Source: Mycobacterium scrofulaceum
GTDB taxonomy: Bacteria; Actinomycetota; Actinomycetes; Mycobacteriales; Mycobacteriaceae
Assembly (NCBI RefSeq): GCF_002086735.1
Contig: NZ_MVIJ01000018.1
Location: forward strand, 39,606 to 103,605
DNA: 64,000 nucleotides
Reading direction: 5' to 3'
In this document: positions 1 to 8,814 of the stretch, piece by piece
Numbering within the stretch: position 1 is the stretch's first letter
How the letters are laid out: every line of letters starts with the position of its first letter
Program-made: the position numbers and the translations under genes
The notes under the pieces: model-generated
What the model saw: the letters and a program-made list of their open reading frames with translations, nothing else
What the model was told of the DNA's origin: nothing
Database searches by the model: none

Positions 1-716
1 CAAGGATTTTCGGTTCGAAGCCGGGCACTTACGGAGCGGGGCTGCTGCAGCTGATCGACAGTCGCAACTGGCGCGACGACGCCGACCTGGCGCAGGTGTA
101 CACCGCGTGGGGCGGCTTCGCCTACGGCCGCGGCCTGGACGGTCGCGAGGCCGTCGACGACATGAACCGCCAGTACCGGCGGATCGCGGTGGCCGCCAAG
201 AACACCGACACCCGCGAGCATGACATCGCCGACTCCGACGACTACTTCCAGTACCACGGCGGCATGGTCGCCACCGTCCGGGCGTTGACCGGTCAGGCCC
301 CGGCCGCGTACATCGGCGACAACACCAGACCTGACGCGATCCGCACCCGCACGCTGTCCGAGGAGACCGCCCGGGTGTTTCGCGCCCGCGTCATCAACCC
401 CCGTTGGATGGCCGCGATGCGCCGGCACGGCTACAAGGGCGCGTTCGAGATGGCGGCCACCGTCGACTACCTGTTCGGCTACGACGCGACCGCTCAGGTG
501 ATGGCCGACTGGATGTACGAACAGCTCACCGAGCGCTACGTGCTGGATCCCGAGAACCGGAAGTTCATGGCCGAATCCAATCCCTGGGCGTTACACGGCA
601 TGGCCGAACGCCTGCTGGAGGCCGCCGGCCGCGGCATGTGGGAACGGCCGCAACCGGATACCCTCGACGGCCTGCGCCAGGCGCTGCTGGAAACCGAGGG
701 CGACCTGGAAGGCTAG
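1..716 (+). CDS. cobN: Cobaltochelatase subunit CobN, C-terminal part (5' end outside window)
   Basis: The reading frame is open from base 3 to the TAG at 714-716, so only about the last 237 residues are present. The peptide begins with a block reading RIFGSKPGTYGAGLLQLID, followed by a region rich in Trp and Tyr (AWGGFAYGRG). This is the conserved C-terminal part of the large CobN/ChlH-type chelatase subunit, which inserts cobalt into hydrogenobyrinic acid a,c-diamide in aerobic cobalamin synthesis together with CobS and CobT. The gene runs in the same direction as its two downstream neighbours but is separated from them by a strong hairpin. In M. tuberculosis the equivalent gene is Rv2062c, and the next gene here also matches that order. 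The assignment is confident; completeness cannot be judged. Confidence 0.9.
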   Translation, partial: RIFGSKPGTYGAGLLQLIDSRNWRDDADLAQVYTAWGGFAYGRGLDGREAVDDMNRQYRRIAVAAKNTDTREHDIADSDDYFQYHGGMVATVRALTGQAPAAYIGDNTRPDAIRTRTLSEETARVFRARVINPRWMAAMRRHGYKGAFEMAATVDYLFGYDATAQVMADWMYEQLTERYVLDPENRKFMAESNPWALHGMAERLLEAAGRGMWERPQPDTLDGLRQALLETEGDLEG

Positions 717-729
717 TTCCCCTGGCGAG

Positions 730-779
730 CAGACGCAGAATCGCATGGGAAGGGTCTTCTCCATGCGATTCTGCGTCTG
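730..779. repeat. Perfect 19-bp inverted repeat (hairpin) after cobN
   Basis: The left arm CAGACGCAGAATCGCATGG (730-748) is exactly complementary to the right arm (761-779), with a 12-base loop in which GAAG and CTTC could pair further. It lies 13 bases after the cobN stop and 9 bases before a -10 element, with no T-tract. It could be a transcription terminator without a U-run, or a dispersed mycobacterial palindromic element. No second full copy was seen in this window. Confidence 0.8.
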
Positions 780-788
780 GTCGCGCGG

Positions 789-794
789 TAGGTT
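789..794 (+). promoter_or_regulatory. Leaderless -10 element TAGGTT
   Basis: TAGGTT matches the mycobacterial TANNNT -10 pattern and ends 6 bases before the GTG at 801, the spacing expected when transcription starts on the first base of the start codon. No ribosome-binding site precedes that GTG, which supports leaderless expression. Confidence 0.5.
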
Positions 795-800
795 AACAGC

Positions 801-1187
801 GTGACGCCCACCTTCGCCGATCTCGCCAAAGCGCAATACCTCCTGCTGACCACCTTCACCAAGGATGGCAAGCCCAAGCCGACGCCGATCTGGGCGGCCG
901 CCGACCAAGACCGGCTCCTGGTCATCACCCAGGAAAAGTCGTGGAAGGTCAGGCGGATCCGCAATACCCCAAGGGTGACGCTGGCCACCTGCACCATGCA
1001 GGGTCGCCCGACCAGCGAGGCCGTCGAAGGTACCGCCGCCGTCCTCGACAAGTCGCAAACCGCGTCGGTCTACGACGCCATCGGGAAGCGTTACGGCGTC
1101 GTGGGCAAGGTCTTCAACTTCTTCAGCAAGCTGCGCGGCGGCATGGAGAACAACGTCGGTCTCGAGCTCAGGCTGGCCCAGACCTAG
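801..1187 (+). CDS. PPOX-class FMN/F420-binding split-barrel protein
   Basis: This 128-residue protein has the small pyridoxamine-5'-phosphate-oxidase-like split-barrel layout. It opens with a strand-rich stretch (FTKDGKPKPTPIWAA), continues to RLLVITQEKSWKVRRIRNTP and then VTLATCTMQGRP, the usual flavin or F420 phosphate-binding strands of the actinobacterial PPOX/FDOR family. Members bind FMN or F420 and reduce diverse substrates; the substrate here cannot be read from sequence. The GTG start is chosen because a TAGGTT -10 element lies 6 bases upstream and there is no RBS, so the message is probably leaderless. It corresponds in position and length to M. tuberculosis Rv2061c. The next gene begins 6 bases after its stop, so the two are probably co-transcribed. 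Confidence 0.8.
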   Translation: MTPTFADLAKAQYLLLTTFTKDGKPKPTPIWAAADQDRLLVITQEKSWKVRRIRNTPRVTLATCTMQGRPTSEAVEGTAAVLDKSQTASVYDAIGKRYGVVGKVFNFFSKLRGGMENNVGLELRLAQT

Positions 1188-1193
1188 GGTCGC

Positions 1194-2048
1194 ATGGGCA
1201 CCGTCCTCATCCCGATCCCGGACCGCGACTTCGACCCGACCGAGGTCGCCGTCAGCTGGCGCATCCTTACCCGCGAGGGTCATCGGGTGGTGTTCGCCAC
1301 CGAGAGCGGCGCGCCCGGCGCGGCGGACGACATCATGGTCACCGGCCGCGGCTTGGACGTGTGGTCCGCCCTGCCGGCGCTGGGCGCCATCCCGCTGATC
1401 GGGTTGGCGCTGCGCGCCAACAAGGACGGGCGTGACGCCTACCGGGAGATGTTGGCGTCCAAAGAGTTTCGGCACCCCATCGCGTGGGCCCAGGCCACGC
1501 TCGACGGCGTCGACGCGCTGCTGTTGCCGGGCGGGCACCGCGCCCGCGGCATGCGCAGCTACATCGACAGCGACACCCTGCACCGGTTGGTCGTCGAGGC
1601 CTTCGCGCGAAAGGTCATCGTGGCCGCCATCTGCCACGGTGTGCTCCTCGCCGCGCGCAGCGTCGACCCAGCCAGGGGCCGCTCGGTGCTGTACGGGCGC
1701 CAGACCACGGCGCTGACGTGGGCGATGGAGCGGCTGGCGTGGCGATTGACGCGGGTCACCCGATTCTGGGACCGCGACTACTACCGCACTTACACCGAGG
1801 AACCCGGCCAGGCGAGCGGCTACATGTCCGTGCAGTCGGAAGTCACTCGCGCACTTGAGGATCCGGCCGATTTCCGCGACGTCGTGCGCGGTACGCCGGG
1901 CTGGCGCCGCAAGACGTCCGGCGTCGCGCGCGACAGGGCGACCGACTCGCGGCCCGCGTTCGTCGTCGACGACGGCGACTACATATCGGCGCGTTGGCCC
2001 GGAGACACCCACACGTTCGCGACGGTGTTGTCGCGAAAGTTGATGTGA
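1194..2048 (+). CDS. DJ-1/PfpI-family (type 1 glutamine amidotransferase-like) protein
   Basis: The 284-residue protein has the class I glutamine-amidotransferase-like fold signature. An N-terminal strand (VLIPIPDRDFDPTEVAVSW) is followed by the region where the family acid residue lies, and by a nucleophile elbow AAICHGVLLAAR with Cys147. The motif LLLPGGHRARGMR precedes it, as in PfpI, Hsp31 and DJ-1 relatives. Such proteins act as chaperones, glyoxalase-III-like enzymes or hydrolases; which applies here is unknown. It is about 100 residues longer than simple PfpI proteins because of a C-terminal extension after residue 180. The gene starts 6 bases after the PPOX gene and ends 4 bases before the converging dienelactone hydrolase gene. 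Confidence 0.75.
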   Translation: MGTVLIPIPDRDFDPTEVAVSWRILTREGHRVVFATESGAPGAADDIMVTGRGLDVWSALPALGAIPLIGLALRANKDGRDAYREMLASKEFRHPIAWAQATLDGVDALLLPGGHRARGMRSYIDSDTLHRLVVEAFARKVIVAAICHGVLLAARSVDPARGRSVLYGRQTTALTWAMERLAWRLTRVTRFWDRDYYRTYTEEPGQASGYMSVQSEVTRALEDPADFRDVVRGTPGWRRKTSGVARDRATDSRPAFVVDDGDYISARWPGDTHTFATVLSRKLM

Positions 2049-2052
2049 CGCA

Positions 2053-2757
2053 TCATCGGGCCCCGGCGGCCAGGTGTTCGCCGAAGAACGCGAAGACCCG
2101 GCGCCAGGCGTCCTCGGTGGCCGCGCGGTCATAGCCGAAACCGGTGATCCGAAGCAATGGCTGGGCGGGCAGTTCGTTGGCGAAGCTGTGGCCGACACCG
2201 GGATAGACCTTCACGTCGGCGGTGATGTTCTTTTCGGCGATCGTCGCGCGCAGTTTTTCGGGCGCGCCCCGTCCCAGCGGATCGCGGGCGCCGAAACTGG
2301 CCACGATCGGGCACGCCCCGTCGAGCGTCTTGTCGAGGTGGCGGGGCAGGGGAGCGCCGTAGAACGGCGCGGAGGCGCCGAAACCCTTGGGCGACATGAC
2401 CAAAGCGAATTGGCCACCCATGCAGAAGCCCGCGATGCCGACCTGGCCGGAGCATTCCGGCATGGCTTTCAGGTGATCGCGGGCGGCAGTGATGTCGTCG
2501 AGGGCGCGGCCGCGCTGTGTCTGCAGCTCCTTCATCACCCGGGTGATGCAGCGCAGGCGGCCGCCCCTCGCGTACATGTTCGGTGTGATCGCGATGTAGC
2601 CGGCCTGCGCGATCCGCTTGTTCGTCGACTCCTTGTCGTGGGCGTATCCGAACGCGTCATGGATGACGACCACGCCGGGCCACGGGCCCTGGCCGGCGGG
2701 AAGGTCCAGCAGCGCGTCGATCGGTCCGTCGGGGGTGTCGATCTCAATCGTGGTCAT
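2053..2757 (-). CDS. Dienelactone hydrolase family protein
   Basis: This is a 234-residue alpha/beta hydrolase of the dienelactone hydrolase family. The catalytic triad is visible: Cys112 in GFCMGG, Asp159 in GARDPLG and His190 in GVGHSF. The family hydrolyses carboxymethylenebutenolide-like lactones or other small esters. The frame is open upstream to 2832, but the start at 2757 is preferred because the protein then begins with the conserved MTTIEIDTPDGP, whereas the upstream extension is low-complexity and would overlap the divergent fxsA start. It corresponds to M. tuberculosis Rv2054. It is transcribed divergently from fxsA with about 73 bases between starts. Confidence 0.85.
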   Translation of the reverse strand: MTTIEIDTPDGPIDALLDLPAGQGPWPGVVVIHDAFGYAHDKESTNKRIAQAGYIAITPNMYARGGRLRCITRVMKELQTQRGRALDDITAARDHLKAMPECSGQVGIAGFCMGGQFALVMSPKGFGASAPFYGAPLPRHLDKTLDGACPIVASFGARDPLGRGAPEKLRATIAEKNITADVKVYPGVGHSFANELPAQPLLRITGFGYDRAATEDAWRRVFAFFGEHLAAGAR

Positions 2758-2830
2758 ATCGTCATCTAACTGCAATCGCCCCGGGCGCCACCATGGGAAC
2801 TTCGCCGCGGTCGGCGCGCGTTGGCGGGAC

Positions 2831-3361
2831 ATGCTGTCACGGCTGTTTTTCGTCTACGCCGCCGTCGAGCTGGTGGCGATCATCGCCCTGGTCTCGACGG
2901 TTGGGTGGGGCTGGACGCTGCTGGCGTTGGCGGGCGCGTTCCTGCTCGGCTGGGGCCTGGTGGTGCCGGCGATGGGCTCCCGCCTCGTCCGCCAGATCGG
3001 GCACTTGCGTTCCGGCCTGGCCGAGCCGCGCGTCGCCGTGCGCGACGGGACGCTGGTCACCCTGGCCACCGCCCTGGTGCTGGTGCCCGGGCTGGTCACC
3101 ACCGCGTTGGGGCTGTTGCTGCTGGTGCGGCCGGTCCGGTCGGCCGTCGGTCCCGGTTTGGCCGCGATCGCCATGCGCGGTCTGCGGCGGCGGATGCCGC
3201 TGCTCGCCGACACGACGCTGTTCGCCCCACGGCAGGGCCACGCCGGCGCCCACGACGGCTACATCGACGGCGAGGTCGTGGACGTCCGCGACTTCAGGCC
3301 GCCCGCCCTCCCGGACGAGCCTGTGCGCGGCGGATATCCGGGGCGGCCCGGCTGGGACTGA
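2831..3361 (+). CDS. fxsA: FxsA family membrane protein
   Basis: This 176-residue protein has the FxsA layout. It starts MLSRLFFVYAAVELVAII, followed by two closely spaced hydrophobic segments (about residues 8-30 and 28-50), a short cytoplasmic loop with Arg residues, and a third hydrophobic stretch (LVTLATALVLVPGLVTTALG, about 76-100). The C-terminal 70 residues are hydrophilic and rich in Arg, Asp and Pro. In E. coli, FxsA was named as the suppressor of F exclusion of phage T7; its cellular role is unknown. The ATG at 2831 is chosen because the hydrophobic N-terminus begins there. The position corresponds to M. tuberculosis Rv2053c. Confidence 0.85.
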   Translation: MLSRLFFVYAAVELVAIIALVSTVGWGWTLLALAGAFLLGWGLVVPAMGSRLVRQIGHLRSGLAEPRVAVRDGTLVTLATALVLVPGLVTTALGLLLLVRPVRSAVGPGLAAIAMRGLRRRMPLLADTTLFAPRQGHAGAHDGYIDGEVVDVRDFRPPALPDEPVRGGYPGRPGWD

Positions 3362-3381
3362 TCGCCCGGCCGCGACCCACG

Positions 3382-3387
3382 TAGTTT
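3382..3387 (+). promoter_or_regulatory. Leaderless -10 element TAGTTT
   Basis: TAGTTT ends 6 bases before the GTG of the amidohydrolase gene at 3394 and no RBS is present, the same arrangement as at 789-794. This suggests the amidohydrolase-lnt-ppm1 run has its own leaderless promoter. Confidence 0.45.
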
Positions 3388-3393
3388 TGCCCT

Positions 3394-4998
3394 GTGAACG
3401 ACACGCCCACCACGCTGCTGGTCAACGGCCGGATGCACAGCCCGTCCCATCCCGACGCCACCGCCATGGCGGTGCGCGGCGACGTCGTCGCGTGGCTGGG
3501 CCGCGACGAAGTCGGTCGCGAGCAGTTCCCCGACGCCGACGTCGAGGACGTGGACGGCGGGTTCGTGGCGCCCGGGTTCGTGGACAGCCACATCCACCTG
3601 ACCGCGACCGGCCTCACGCTGAGCGGGCTGGACCTGCGCGCGGCGGGCTCGCGCGCGCACTGCATGCAACTGCTCGCCGAGCATGCGGCCGAGCACCCGG
3701 GCCTACCGGTGTGGGGGCACGGCTGGGACGAGTCGTCGTGGCCCGAGAACGCTCCCCCGAGCACCGCCGACCTCGACGCCGTCCTCGGTGACCGGCCGGC
3801 CTACCTTTCCCGGATCGACGTCCACTCCGCGCTCGCCTCGACGGGGTTGCGCCGGCTGGCCGCGGACCTGCCCGCGGCGGCCGGATTCGACCCCGACCGG
3901 CCGCTCACCGGCGACGCCCACCACTCGGTCCGCGCGGTCGCCCGTGACCTGTTGACGCCCGGCCAGCTGGCCGAGGCCCGTGCGGCCGCCCTGGCGGCCG
4001 CGGCGGCGGCCGGCATCGTCGCGGTGCACGAATGCGCCGGCCCCGAGATCGGCGGGCTGGACGACTGGCTGCGGCTGCGGGCCCTCGGACACGGCGTCGA
4101 GGTGACCGGCTACTGGGGCGAGGCGGTGAGCACCGCCGCCCACGCGCGGGCGCTCATCGAGCAGACTGGGGCCCGCGGGCTGGCCGGCGACCTGTTCGTG
4201 GACGGCGCGCTCGGATCCCGCACCGCGTGGCTGCACGAGCCGTACGCCGACGCCCCGGATCGGCAAGGCACCCGTTATCTCGAGCCCGACGCCATCGAGG
4301 CGCACGTGCGGGCCTGCACCGAGGCGCAGGTGACGGCGGGCTTCCATGTCATCGGCGACGCCGCCGTCTCGGCGGTGGTGAGCGCCTTCGAACGCGTCGT
4401 CGCGCGGCTAGGGGCGGTGGCCGTCGCCCGCTGCGGGCATCGCCTCGAGCACGTCGAAATGGTCACGGCCGAGCAGGCCGCCCGGCTGGGCCAATGGGGC
4501 GTCATCGCCAGCGTGCAGCCCAACTTCGACGCGTTGTGGGGCGGCGCCGACGGCATGTACGCGCGGCGCCTGGGCGCCGAGCGAGGCAGTCGGCTCAACC
4601 CGTTAGCGCTGTTAGCATCCCAAGGCGTGCCCCTCGCGCTAGGTTCCGACGCTCCCGTAACGGGCCTCGACCCGTGGGCGAGCGTGCGCGCGGCGGTCAA
4701 CCATCACACGCCCGGCAGCGCGGTCTCCGCACGGGCCGCGTTCGCCGCCGCCACCCGGGGCGGCTGGCGGGCCGCCGGCGTCCACGACGGCGTGACGGGA
4801 ACGCTGGTGCCCGGCGCGCCCGCCTCCTACGCGGTCTGGGACGCCGGTGCCCTGGACGTCCACGCCCCCCGGGATGCAGTTGCGCGGTGGTCGACCGACC
4901 CGCGTGCCCGGGTGCCGGCCCTGCCCCGCCTGGGCCCCGACGACGCGCTGCCGCGCTGCCGGCGAACGGTGCATCGGGGCGCTGTCATCCATGGCTAG
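3394..4998 (+). CDS. Amidohydrolase family protein (YtcJ-like)
   Basis: The 534-residue protein is a metal-dependent amidohydrolase of the YtcJ/adenine-deaminase-like branch. It shows the N-terminal metal motif DSHIHL (about residue 66), a YtcJ-type long insertion with [10 protein letters not shown], a mid-barrel [19 protein letters not shown], and the late metal-ligand Asp in LGSDAPV. The last part returns to the small composite beta domain. Substrates in this branch are rarely known and are typically N-acyl or amide compounds; none can be inferred here. It has the same length and place as M. tuberculosis Rv2052c. Its 3' end overlaps the lnt start by 8 bases, implying co-translation with the lipoprotein-modification genes. 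Confidence 0.85.
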   Translation: MNDTPTTLLVNGRMHSPSHPDATAMAVRGDVVAWLGRDEVGREQFPDADVEDVDGGFVAPGFVDSHIHLTATGLTLSGLDLRAAGSRAHCMQLLAEHAAEHPGLPVWGHGWDESSWPENAPPSTADLDAVLGDRPAYLSRIDVHSALASTGLRRLAADLPAAAGFDPDRPLTGDAHHSVRAVARDLLTPGQLAEARAAALAAAAAAGIVAVHECAGPEIGGLDDWLRLRALGHGVEVTGYWGEAVSTAAHARALIEQTGARGLAGDLFVDGALGSRTAWLHEPYADAPDRQGTRYLEPDAIEAHVRACTEAQVTAGFHVIGDAAVSAVVSAFERVVARLGAVAVARCGHRLEHVEMVTAEQAARLGQWGVIASVQPNFDALWGGADGMYARRLGAERGSRLNPLALLASQGVPLALGSDAPVTGLDPWASVRAAVNHHTPGSAVSARAAFAAATRGGWRAAGVHDGVTGTLVPGAPASYAVWDAGALDVHAPRDAVARWSTDPRARVPALPRLGPDDALPRCRRTVHRGAVIHG

Positions 4999-7093
4999 GG
5001 AATGGTTCGGCCGACGGGGCCGACCCGACCGCGCCGACGAGCCCGACCCGCCGGCGCGCCCGATCGGCGACCCGATCGGCGACCCGATCGGCGACGAAGC
5101 CGAATCCGATCGCGACGACGAGCCCGCCGCCGTCGACTCAGAGCTCGAAACCCCACCCGCCCCCGACGCCGGACCCGACAGCACCGAGCCCGCTGCCACG
5201 CCGCGCGCGGGCCGCCCGGCGACCGTGCCGCGCCGGGCGGCCGCGGGACTGGGCGCCGCGGCGCGCGCCCGGCTGCCCGCCGTACGGTCCGCCATGGCGC
5301 CCCGGCTGAGCCGGTTGGCGTGCGCGGTGGCCGGCGGCGTGCTGCTGTTCGCCAGCTTCCCGTCGCTGAACTGGTGGTGGGGAGCGGTCGTGGCGGCCGC
5401 CTTGCTGGCCTGGGTGCTCAAGCATCCGGCGACCACGCCGGCGGGCGGCCTGGGTTACGGGTTCCTCTTCGGGCTGGCGTTCTACCTGCCGCTGCTGCCC
5501 TGGATCAGCCTGCTCGTGGGCGCCGTGCCGTGGGTGGTGCTGGCGATGACGTGCGCGCTGTTCCCCGCCCTGTTCGGGCTGTGCGCCGTGCTCGTGCGTG
5601 GGCTCCCCGGCTGGCCCGTGTGGTTCGCGCTGGTGTGGGCGGCTCAGGAGTGGCTGAAATCGCTCGTCCCGTTCGGCGGCTTTCCGTGGGGGTCGGTCGC
5701 ATTCGGTCAGGCGCAGGGCCCCTTCTTGCCGTTGGCCCAACTCGGGGGGGCTGCGCTGCTCTCCACGGCGATCGTGCTCGTCGGGTTCAGCGCGACCGCC
5801 ATCGAGCTGGAGATCGTCAAGTGGTGGCGCGCCGGCAGCCGGGCGCACCGCGGCGCCGACGAAGCGGCGCCGGTGGACGCGGCACCGCCCGCGGTGGTGT
5901 TGCCCGGCGTCTGCATCTGCCTGGTGTTGTTCGCGTCGGTTTTGGTCTGGCCGCAGGTGCGGCACGCCGGCACGGGGTCGGGCGGCGAGCCTTCGGTCAC
6001 CATCGCGGTGGTGCAGGGCAACGTTCCGCGGCTCGGTCTCGACTTCAACGCGCAACGCCGGGCGGTCCTCGACAACCACGTCCGCGAGACGCTGCGGCTG
6101 GCGGAGGACGTCCGCGCGGGTCAGGCGCCGCAACCGCAATTCGTCGTCTGGCCGGAGGATTCCTCGGACATCGACCCGCTGGTCAACGTCGACGCCGCGC
6201 TGGAGATATCGCGGGCCGCGACCGCGGTCGGCGCGCCGATCATGATCGGCACCGTGGCGGAACTGCCCGGCAGCCCGCCGGAGAACCCTCAGTACACCAA
6301 CACCATGATCGTGTGGAATCCGGCCACCGGGCCGGCCGACCGCCACGACAAGGAAATTGTGCAGCCCTTCGGCGAATACCTGCCGATGCCGTGGCTGTTC
6401 AGCCACCTTTCCGCGTACGCCGACCGCGCCGGCAACATGGTGCCCCGCCCGGGCCGGGACGTCGTGCACATCGCCGGGGTGCCGGTCGGCGTAGCCACCT
6501 GCTGGGAGGTGATCTTCGACCGCGTCCCGCGCAAAGCGGTTCTCAACGGCGCCCAGTTGCTGGCCGTGCCGAGCAACAACGCCACGTTCAACAAGACGAT
6601 GAGCGAGCAGCAGCTGGGGTTCGCCAAGGTGCGGGCCGTCGAGCACGATCGATACGTGGTGGTCGCCGGCACCACCGGGATCAGCGCGGTGATCGCGCCG
6701 GACGGGGTCGAGCTGGTGCGCACGGACTTCTTCCAGCCGGATTACCTGGACATCCAGGTGCGCCTGAAGACCAGGCTGACGCCGGCCACGCGCTGGGGCC
6801 CGATGCTGCAATGGCTCCTGGTCGCGGCGGCCGGAGCGGCCATCCTGGCCGGGATACGGCACAATGGATGGTTCCCGCGTCCGATTCGTCGGAGGTCCGA
6901 ACCCCCGGACGAATCCGAAAACGCCGGTAGGCCCACGGGCGACACCGCGCCCGATGACGAGGCTGACCCGGACAGTCCGCCCGGCGAGGGCGGGGACGAG
7001 GCTCCGCCGCAGCACGGCGGTGACTACACTCCGCCCCACGAGGGCGGCCGACCACCGTCGCGTGATTTCGGGCGACACAGAGGAGCTACATGA
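4991..7093 (+). CDS. lnt: Apolipoprotein N-acyltransferase Lnt
   Basis: This 700-residue integral membrane enzyme transfers a fatty acyl chain to the N-terminal Cys of lipoproteins. Residues 1-100 are a hydrophilic cytoplasmic tail rich in Asp, Pro and Arg that contains three copies of PIGD. About six to seven membrane helices follow (about 105-325). The nitrilase-like domain carries the catalytic triad: Glu389 in WPEDSS, Lys454 in [13 protein letters not shown] and Cys504 in [10 protein letters not shown] last helix near residue 620 precedes an acidic Pro-rich tail. The start at 4991 is chosen over earlier in-frame codons because it overlaps the amidohydrolase end by only 8 bases. In M. tuberculosis this domain is fused to Ppm1 as Rv2051c; here the two are separate, joined by an ATGA overlap. 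Confidence 0.9.
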   Translation: MAREWFGRRGRPDRADEPDPPARPIGDPIGDPIGDEAESDRDDEPAAVDSELETPPAPDAGPDSTEPAATPRAGRPATVPRRAAAGLGAAARARLPAVRSAMAPRLSRLACAVAGGVLLFASFPSLNWWWGAVVAAALLAWVLKHPATTPAGGLGYGFLFGLAFYLPLLPWISLLVGAVPWVVLAMTCALFPALFGLCAVLVRGLPGWPVWFALVWAAQEWLKSLVPFGGFPWGSVAFGQAQGPFLPLAQLGGAALLSTAIVLVGFSATAIELEIVKWWRAGSRAHRGADEAAPVDAAPPAVVLPGVCICLVLFASVLVWPQVRHAGTGSGGEPSVTIAVVQGNVPRLGLDFNAQRRAVLDNHVRETLRLAEDVRAGQAPQPQFVVWPEDSSDIDPLVNVDAALEISRAATAVGAPIMIGTVAELPGSPPENPQYTNTMIVWNPATGPADRHDKEIVQPFGEYLPMPWLFSHLSAYADRAGNMVPRPGRDVVHIAGVPVGVATCWEVIFDRVPRKAVLNGAQLLAVPSNNATFNKTMSEQQLGFAKVRAVEHDRYVVVAGTTGISAVIAPDGVELVRTDFFQPDYLDIQVRLKTRLTPATRWGPMLQWLLVAAAGAAILAGIRHNGWFPRPIRRRSEPPDESENAGRPTGDTAPDDEADPDSPPGEGGDEAPPQHGGDYTPPHEGGRPPSRDFGRHRGAT
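5059..5094 (+). repeat. Three perfect 12-bp direct repeats within lnt
   Basis: The unit CCCGATCGGCGA occurs three times back to back and encodes (P-I-G-D)3 in the cytoplasmic tail of Lnt. Being in frame, copy-number changes would only lengthen or shorten this tail. Confidence 0.9.
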
Positions 7094-7884
7094 CCACCGG
7101 CCAGCCGGCGCCCCGGGACTCGGGAAATCGTCCCAGCGAGCGCGTCCTGGTGATCATCCCCACCTACAACGAGCGGGAGAACCTGCCGGTGATCCACCGG
7201 CGGCTGAGAGAGGCGTGCCCCCACGTGCACCTGTTGATCGTCGACGACAGCAGCCCCGACGGCACGGGCGAGCTGGCCGAGGAACTCGCGGCCGCCGACG
7301 CGGGTCGCACCCACGTGATGCACCGCACCGCGAAGGACGGCCTGGGCGCGGCGTATCTGGCGGGCTTCGCCTGGGGCCTGAGCCGCGACTACTCGGTGTT
7401 GGTGGAAATGGATGCCGACGGCAGTCACGCGCCCGAGCAGCTGCACCGTCTCCTGGACGCGGTGGACACCGGGGCCGACCTGGCCATCGGCTCCCGCTAC
7501 GTCGAGGGCGGATCGGTGCGCAATTGGCCGTGGCGACGCTGGGCCCTCTCCTGGACCGCCAACACCTACGCGCGGCTCGCGCTGGGCATCGGCGTCCACG
7601 ACATCACCGCCGGCTACCGCGCCTACCGCCGCGAAGTCCTCGAGGCCATCGGTCTCGAAGCGGTGGATTCCAAGGGGTACTGCTTTCAGATCGACCTGAC
7701 CTGGCGCACGGTGTGCAACGGTTTCGTCATCGCCGAGGTGCCCATCACCTTCACCGAGCGGGAACTCGGCGTCTCCAAGATGAGCGGATCGAACATCCGC
7801 GAGGCGCTGGTCAAGGTCACCAGGTGGGGCATCGAGGGCCGCAAGGCCCGCGTCGGCAGCCAGCGCGCCGACCATCGCACCTAA
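7090..7884 (+). CDS. ppm1: Polyprenol-monophosphomannose synthase Ppm1
   Basis: The 264-residue GT2-family glycosyltransferase makes polyprenyl-phosphate-mannose from GDP-mannose; this is the mannose donor for lipomannan, lipoarabinomannan and glycoproteins. Visible motifs are the nucleotide-binding [11 protein letters not shown] (about residue 22), [10 protein letters not shown], the metal-binding EMDADGSH (about 109) and the dolichol-phosphate-mannose-synthase signature [13 protein letters not shown] (about 137). There is no membrane anchor, so membrane attachment probably depends on Lnt, as reported for the split M. smegmatis pair. The ATG overlaps the lnt stop (ATGA) and is preceded by an AGAGGAGC RBS. 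Its proximity to pks12 is notable because Pks12 products are mannosyl-phosphoketides. Confidence 0.93.
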   Translation: MTTGQPAPRDSGNRPSERVLVIIPTYNERENLPVIHRRLREACPHVHLLIVDDSSPDGTGELAEELAAADAGRTHVMHRTAKDGLGAAYLAGFAWGLSRDYSVLVEMDADGSHAPEQLHRLLDAVDTGADLAIGSRYVEGGSVRNWPWRRWALSWTANTYARLALGIGVHDITAGYRAYRREVLEAIGLEAVDSKGYCFQIDLTWRTVCNGFVIAEVPITFTERELGVSKMSGSNIREALVKVTRWGIEGRKARVGSQRADHRT

Positions 7885-7894
7885 CCGGCCGGGG

Positions 7895-8230
7895 TCAGCC
7901 GCGGCGGCGTGACCGGATGATTTCGAGCCGCTCCTTGAGCAGCTCTTCGAGTTCTTCGACGCTGCGGCGCTCGAGCAGCATGTCCCAGTGTGTGCGCGGC
8001 GGCTTCACCTTCTTCGGCTCGGGCAGGTCGCCCTCGATGAGGGTGCCTTCCATGCCGTTGCGGCACAGCCAGGTGCCGGGGATCTCGGCGTCGTCGGCGA
8101 ACGGAACCTCGAACTCCTCGCCGTTTTCGGTGCGGTACCGCGCAATCTGGCGCGGTGCGAGGTCGTGGTTGCGGTCGGTCTCGTAGCTCACGGCTCCGAG
8201 GCGACTGCCCCTAAGAACGCGATCAGCCAT
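7895..8230 (-). CDS. rbpA: RNA polymerase-binding protein RbpA
   Basis: The 111-residue protein matches actinobacterial RbpA end to end. It starts MADRVLRGSRLGAVSYETD, has a core domain with GTWLCRNGMEGTLIEG, and a C-terminal sigma-interaction helix (HWDMLLERRSVEELEELL). RbpA binds the group I and II sigma factors and RNA polymerase and stabilises the open promoter complex; it is essential in mycobacteria. The ATG is preceded by an AGAGGAG RBS 7 bases upstream. The gene converges on ppm1 (10 bases between stops) and diverges from the zinc-finger-like gene at 8414, leaving a 183-base shared promoter region. It corresponds to Rv2050. Confidence 0.96.
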   Translation of the reverse strand: MADRVLRGSRLGAVSYETDRNHDLAPRQIARYRTENGEEFEVPFADDAEIPGTWLCRNGMEGTLIEGDLPEPKKVKPPRTHWDMLLERRSVEELEELLKERLEIIRSRRRG

Positions 8231-8413
8231 GTTGCTACTCCTCTGGGTCTTCTGGACGTCTGTGTTCTGGACGGTCGGGCTGTAGTGCGATTCTGTCCGT
8301 TTGGCGAACGTCGCGGCGGCCTGCGTAGTTCCCGGCCGTGGGCAGCCGGCGTACGCGACGCGACCTTCAATGATACCGGGACCGCCCGGGAATCCCGACT
8401 AAAGTCGGCAGGC

Positions 8414-8770
8414 GTGAGCCGTCGCCCTCATCCGCAGCCGTGCCGTTGGTGCGGTCGAGACGTGTCCGACGCCGGGATGGGGCGTCGCCGCCAGTACTGC
8501 CGGCAGTCCTGCCGGCAGCGCGCCTACGAACAACGCGCCTCGTTGACCCGAGGCGGCGGGTCCGCGTTGGCGTTACCGCCCGACGCGGTGGTCCTGTCGG
8601 CCGACGACGCGGTCGACCTGTCCGACCGCGTCTACCAGGTGCGGTGCGCGGCCGAGGATGTCGCCACCGCCCTCGAAGAAGGGGCCCAGGCAACCGAACT
8701 TCGCGAATTGTGCGACGTGCTGATCCGCGCCGCCCGGGCGGCCGACGGCTGGCGCCGCGCGGGCGTCTGA
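8414..8770 (+). CDS. Small Cys-rich (zinc-finger-like) hypothetical protein
   Basis: This 118-residue protein has no function I can name. Residues 9-40 carry CRWCGRDV and then YCRQSCRQRAYEQR, a CxxC...CxxxC arrangement that could bind one zinc and is followed by a basic patch suited to nucleic-acid contact. The rest is helical and acidic (LSADDAVDLSDRVYQV, then CDVLIRAARAADGW). The GTG at 8414 is preferred because the frame upstream is antisense to rbpA and the conserved Cys motif begins just after it. A TAAAGT hexamer at 8400-8405 lies 8 bases before it, suggesting leaderless expression. It occupies the place of M. tuberculosis Rv2049c. Confidence 0.7.
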   Translation: MSRRPHPQPCRWCGRDVSDAGMGRRRQYCRQSCRQRAYEQRASLTRGGGSALALPPDAVVLSADDAVDLSDRVYQVRCAAEDVATALEEGAQATELRELCDVLIRAARAADGWRRAGV

Positions 8771-8802
8771 CCGGGCCTGACCACGATCGATGCACAGCCG
8801 GG

Positions 8803-8808
8803 TACAGT
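8803..8808 (+). promoter_or_regulatory. Leaderless -10 element TACAGT
   Basis: TACAGT ends 6 bases before the ATG at 8815. This is the same spacing as at the other leaderless starts in this window and is the main reason to treat the following 42-codon frame as a real gene. Confidence 0.45.
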
Positions 8809-8814
8809 CTCGCC

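Noticed and set aside
591..2198. A 535-codon minus-strand frame across cobN, PPOX and PfpI-like genes
   Set aside because: It runs antisense to three genes with clear motifs and crosses the hairpin at 730-779, so it is a compositional artefact.
5138..7078. A 646-codon minus-strand frame opposite lnt
   Set aside because: Its composition is Arg/Gly/His-rich and it mirrors the Lnt coding sequence; no family features.
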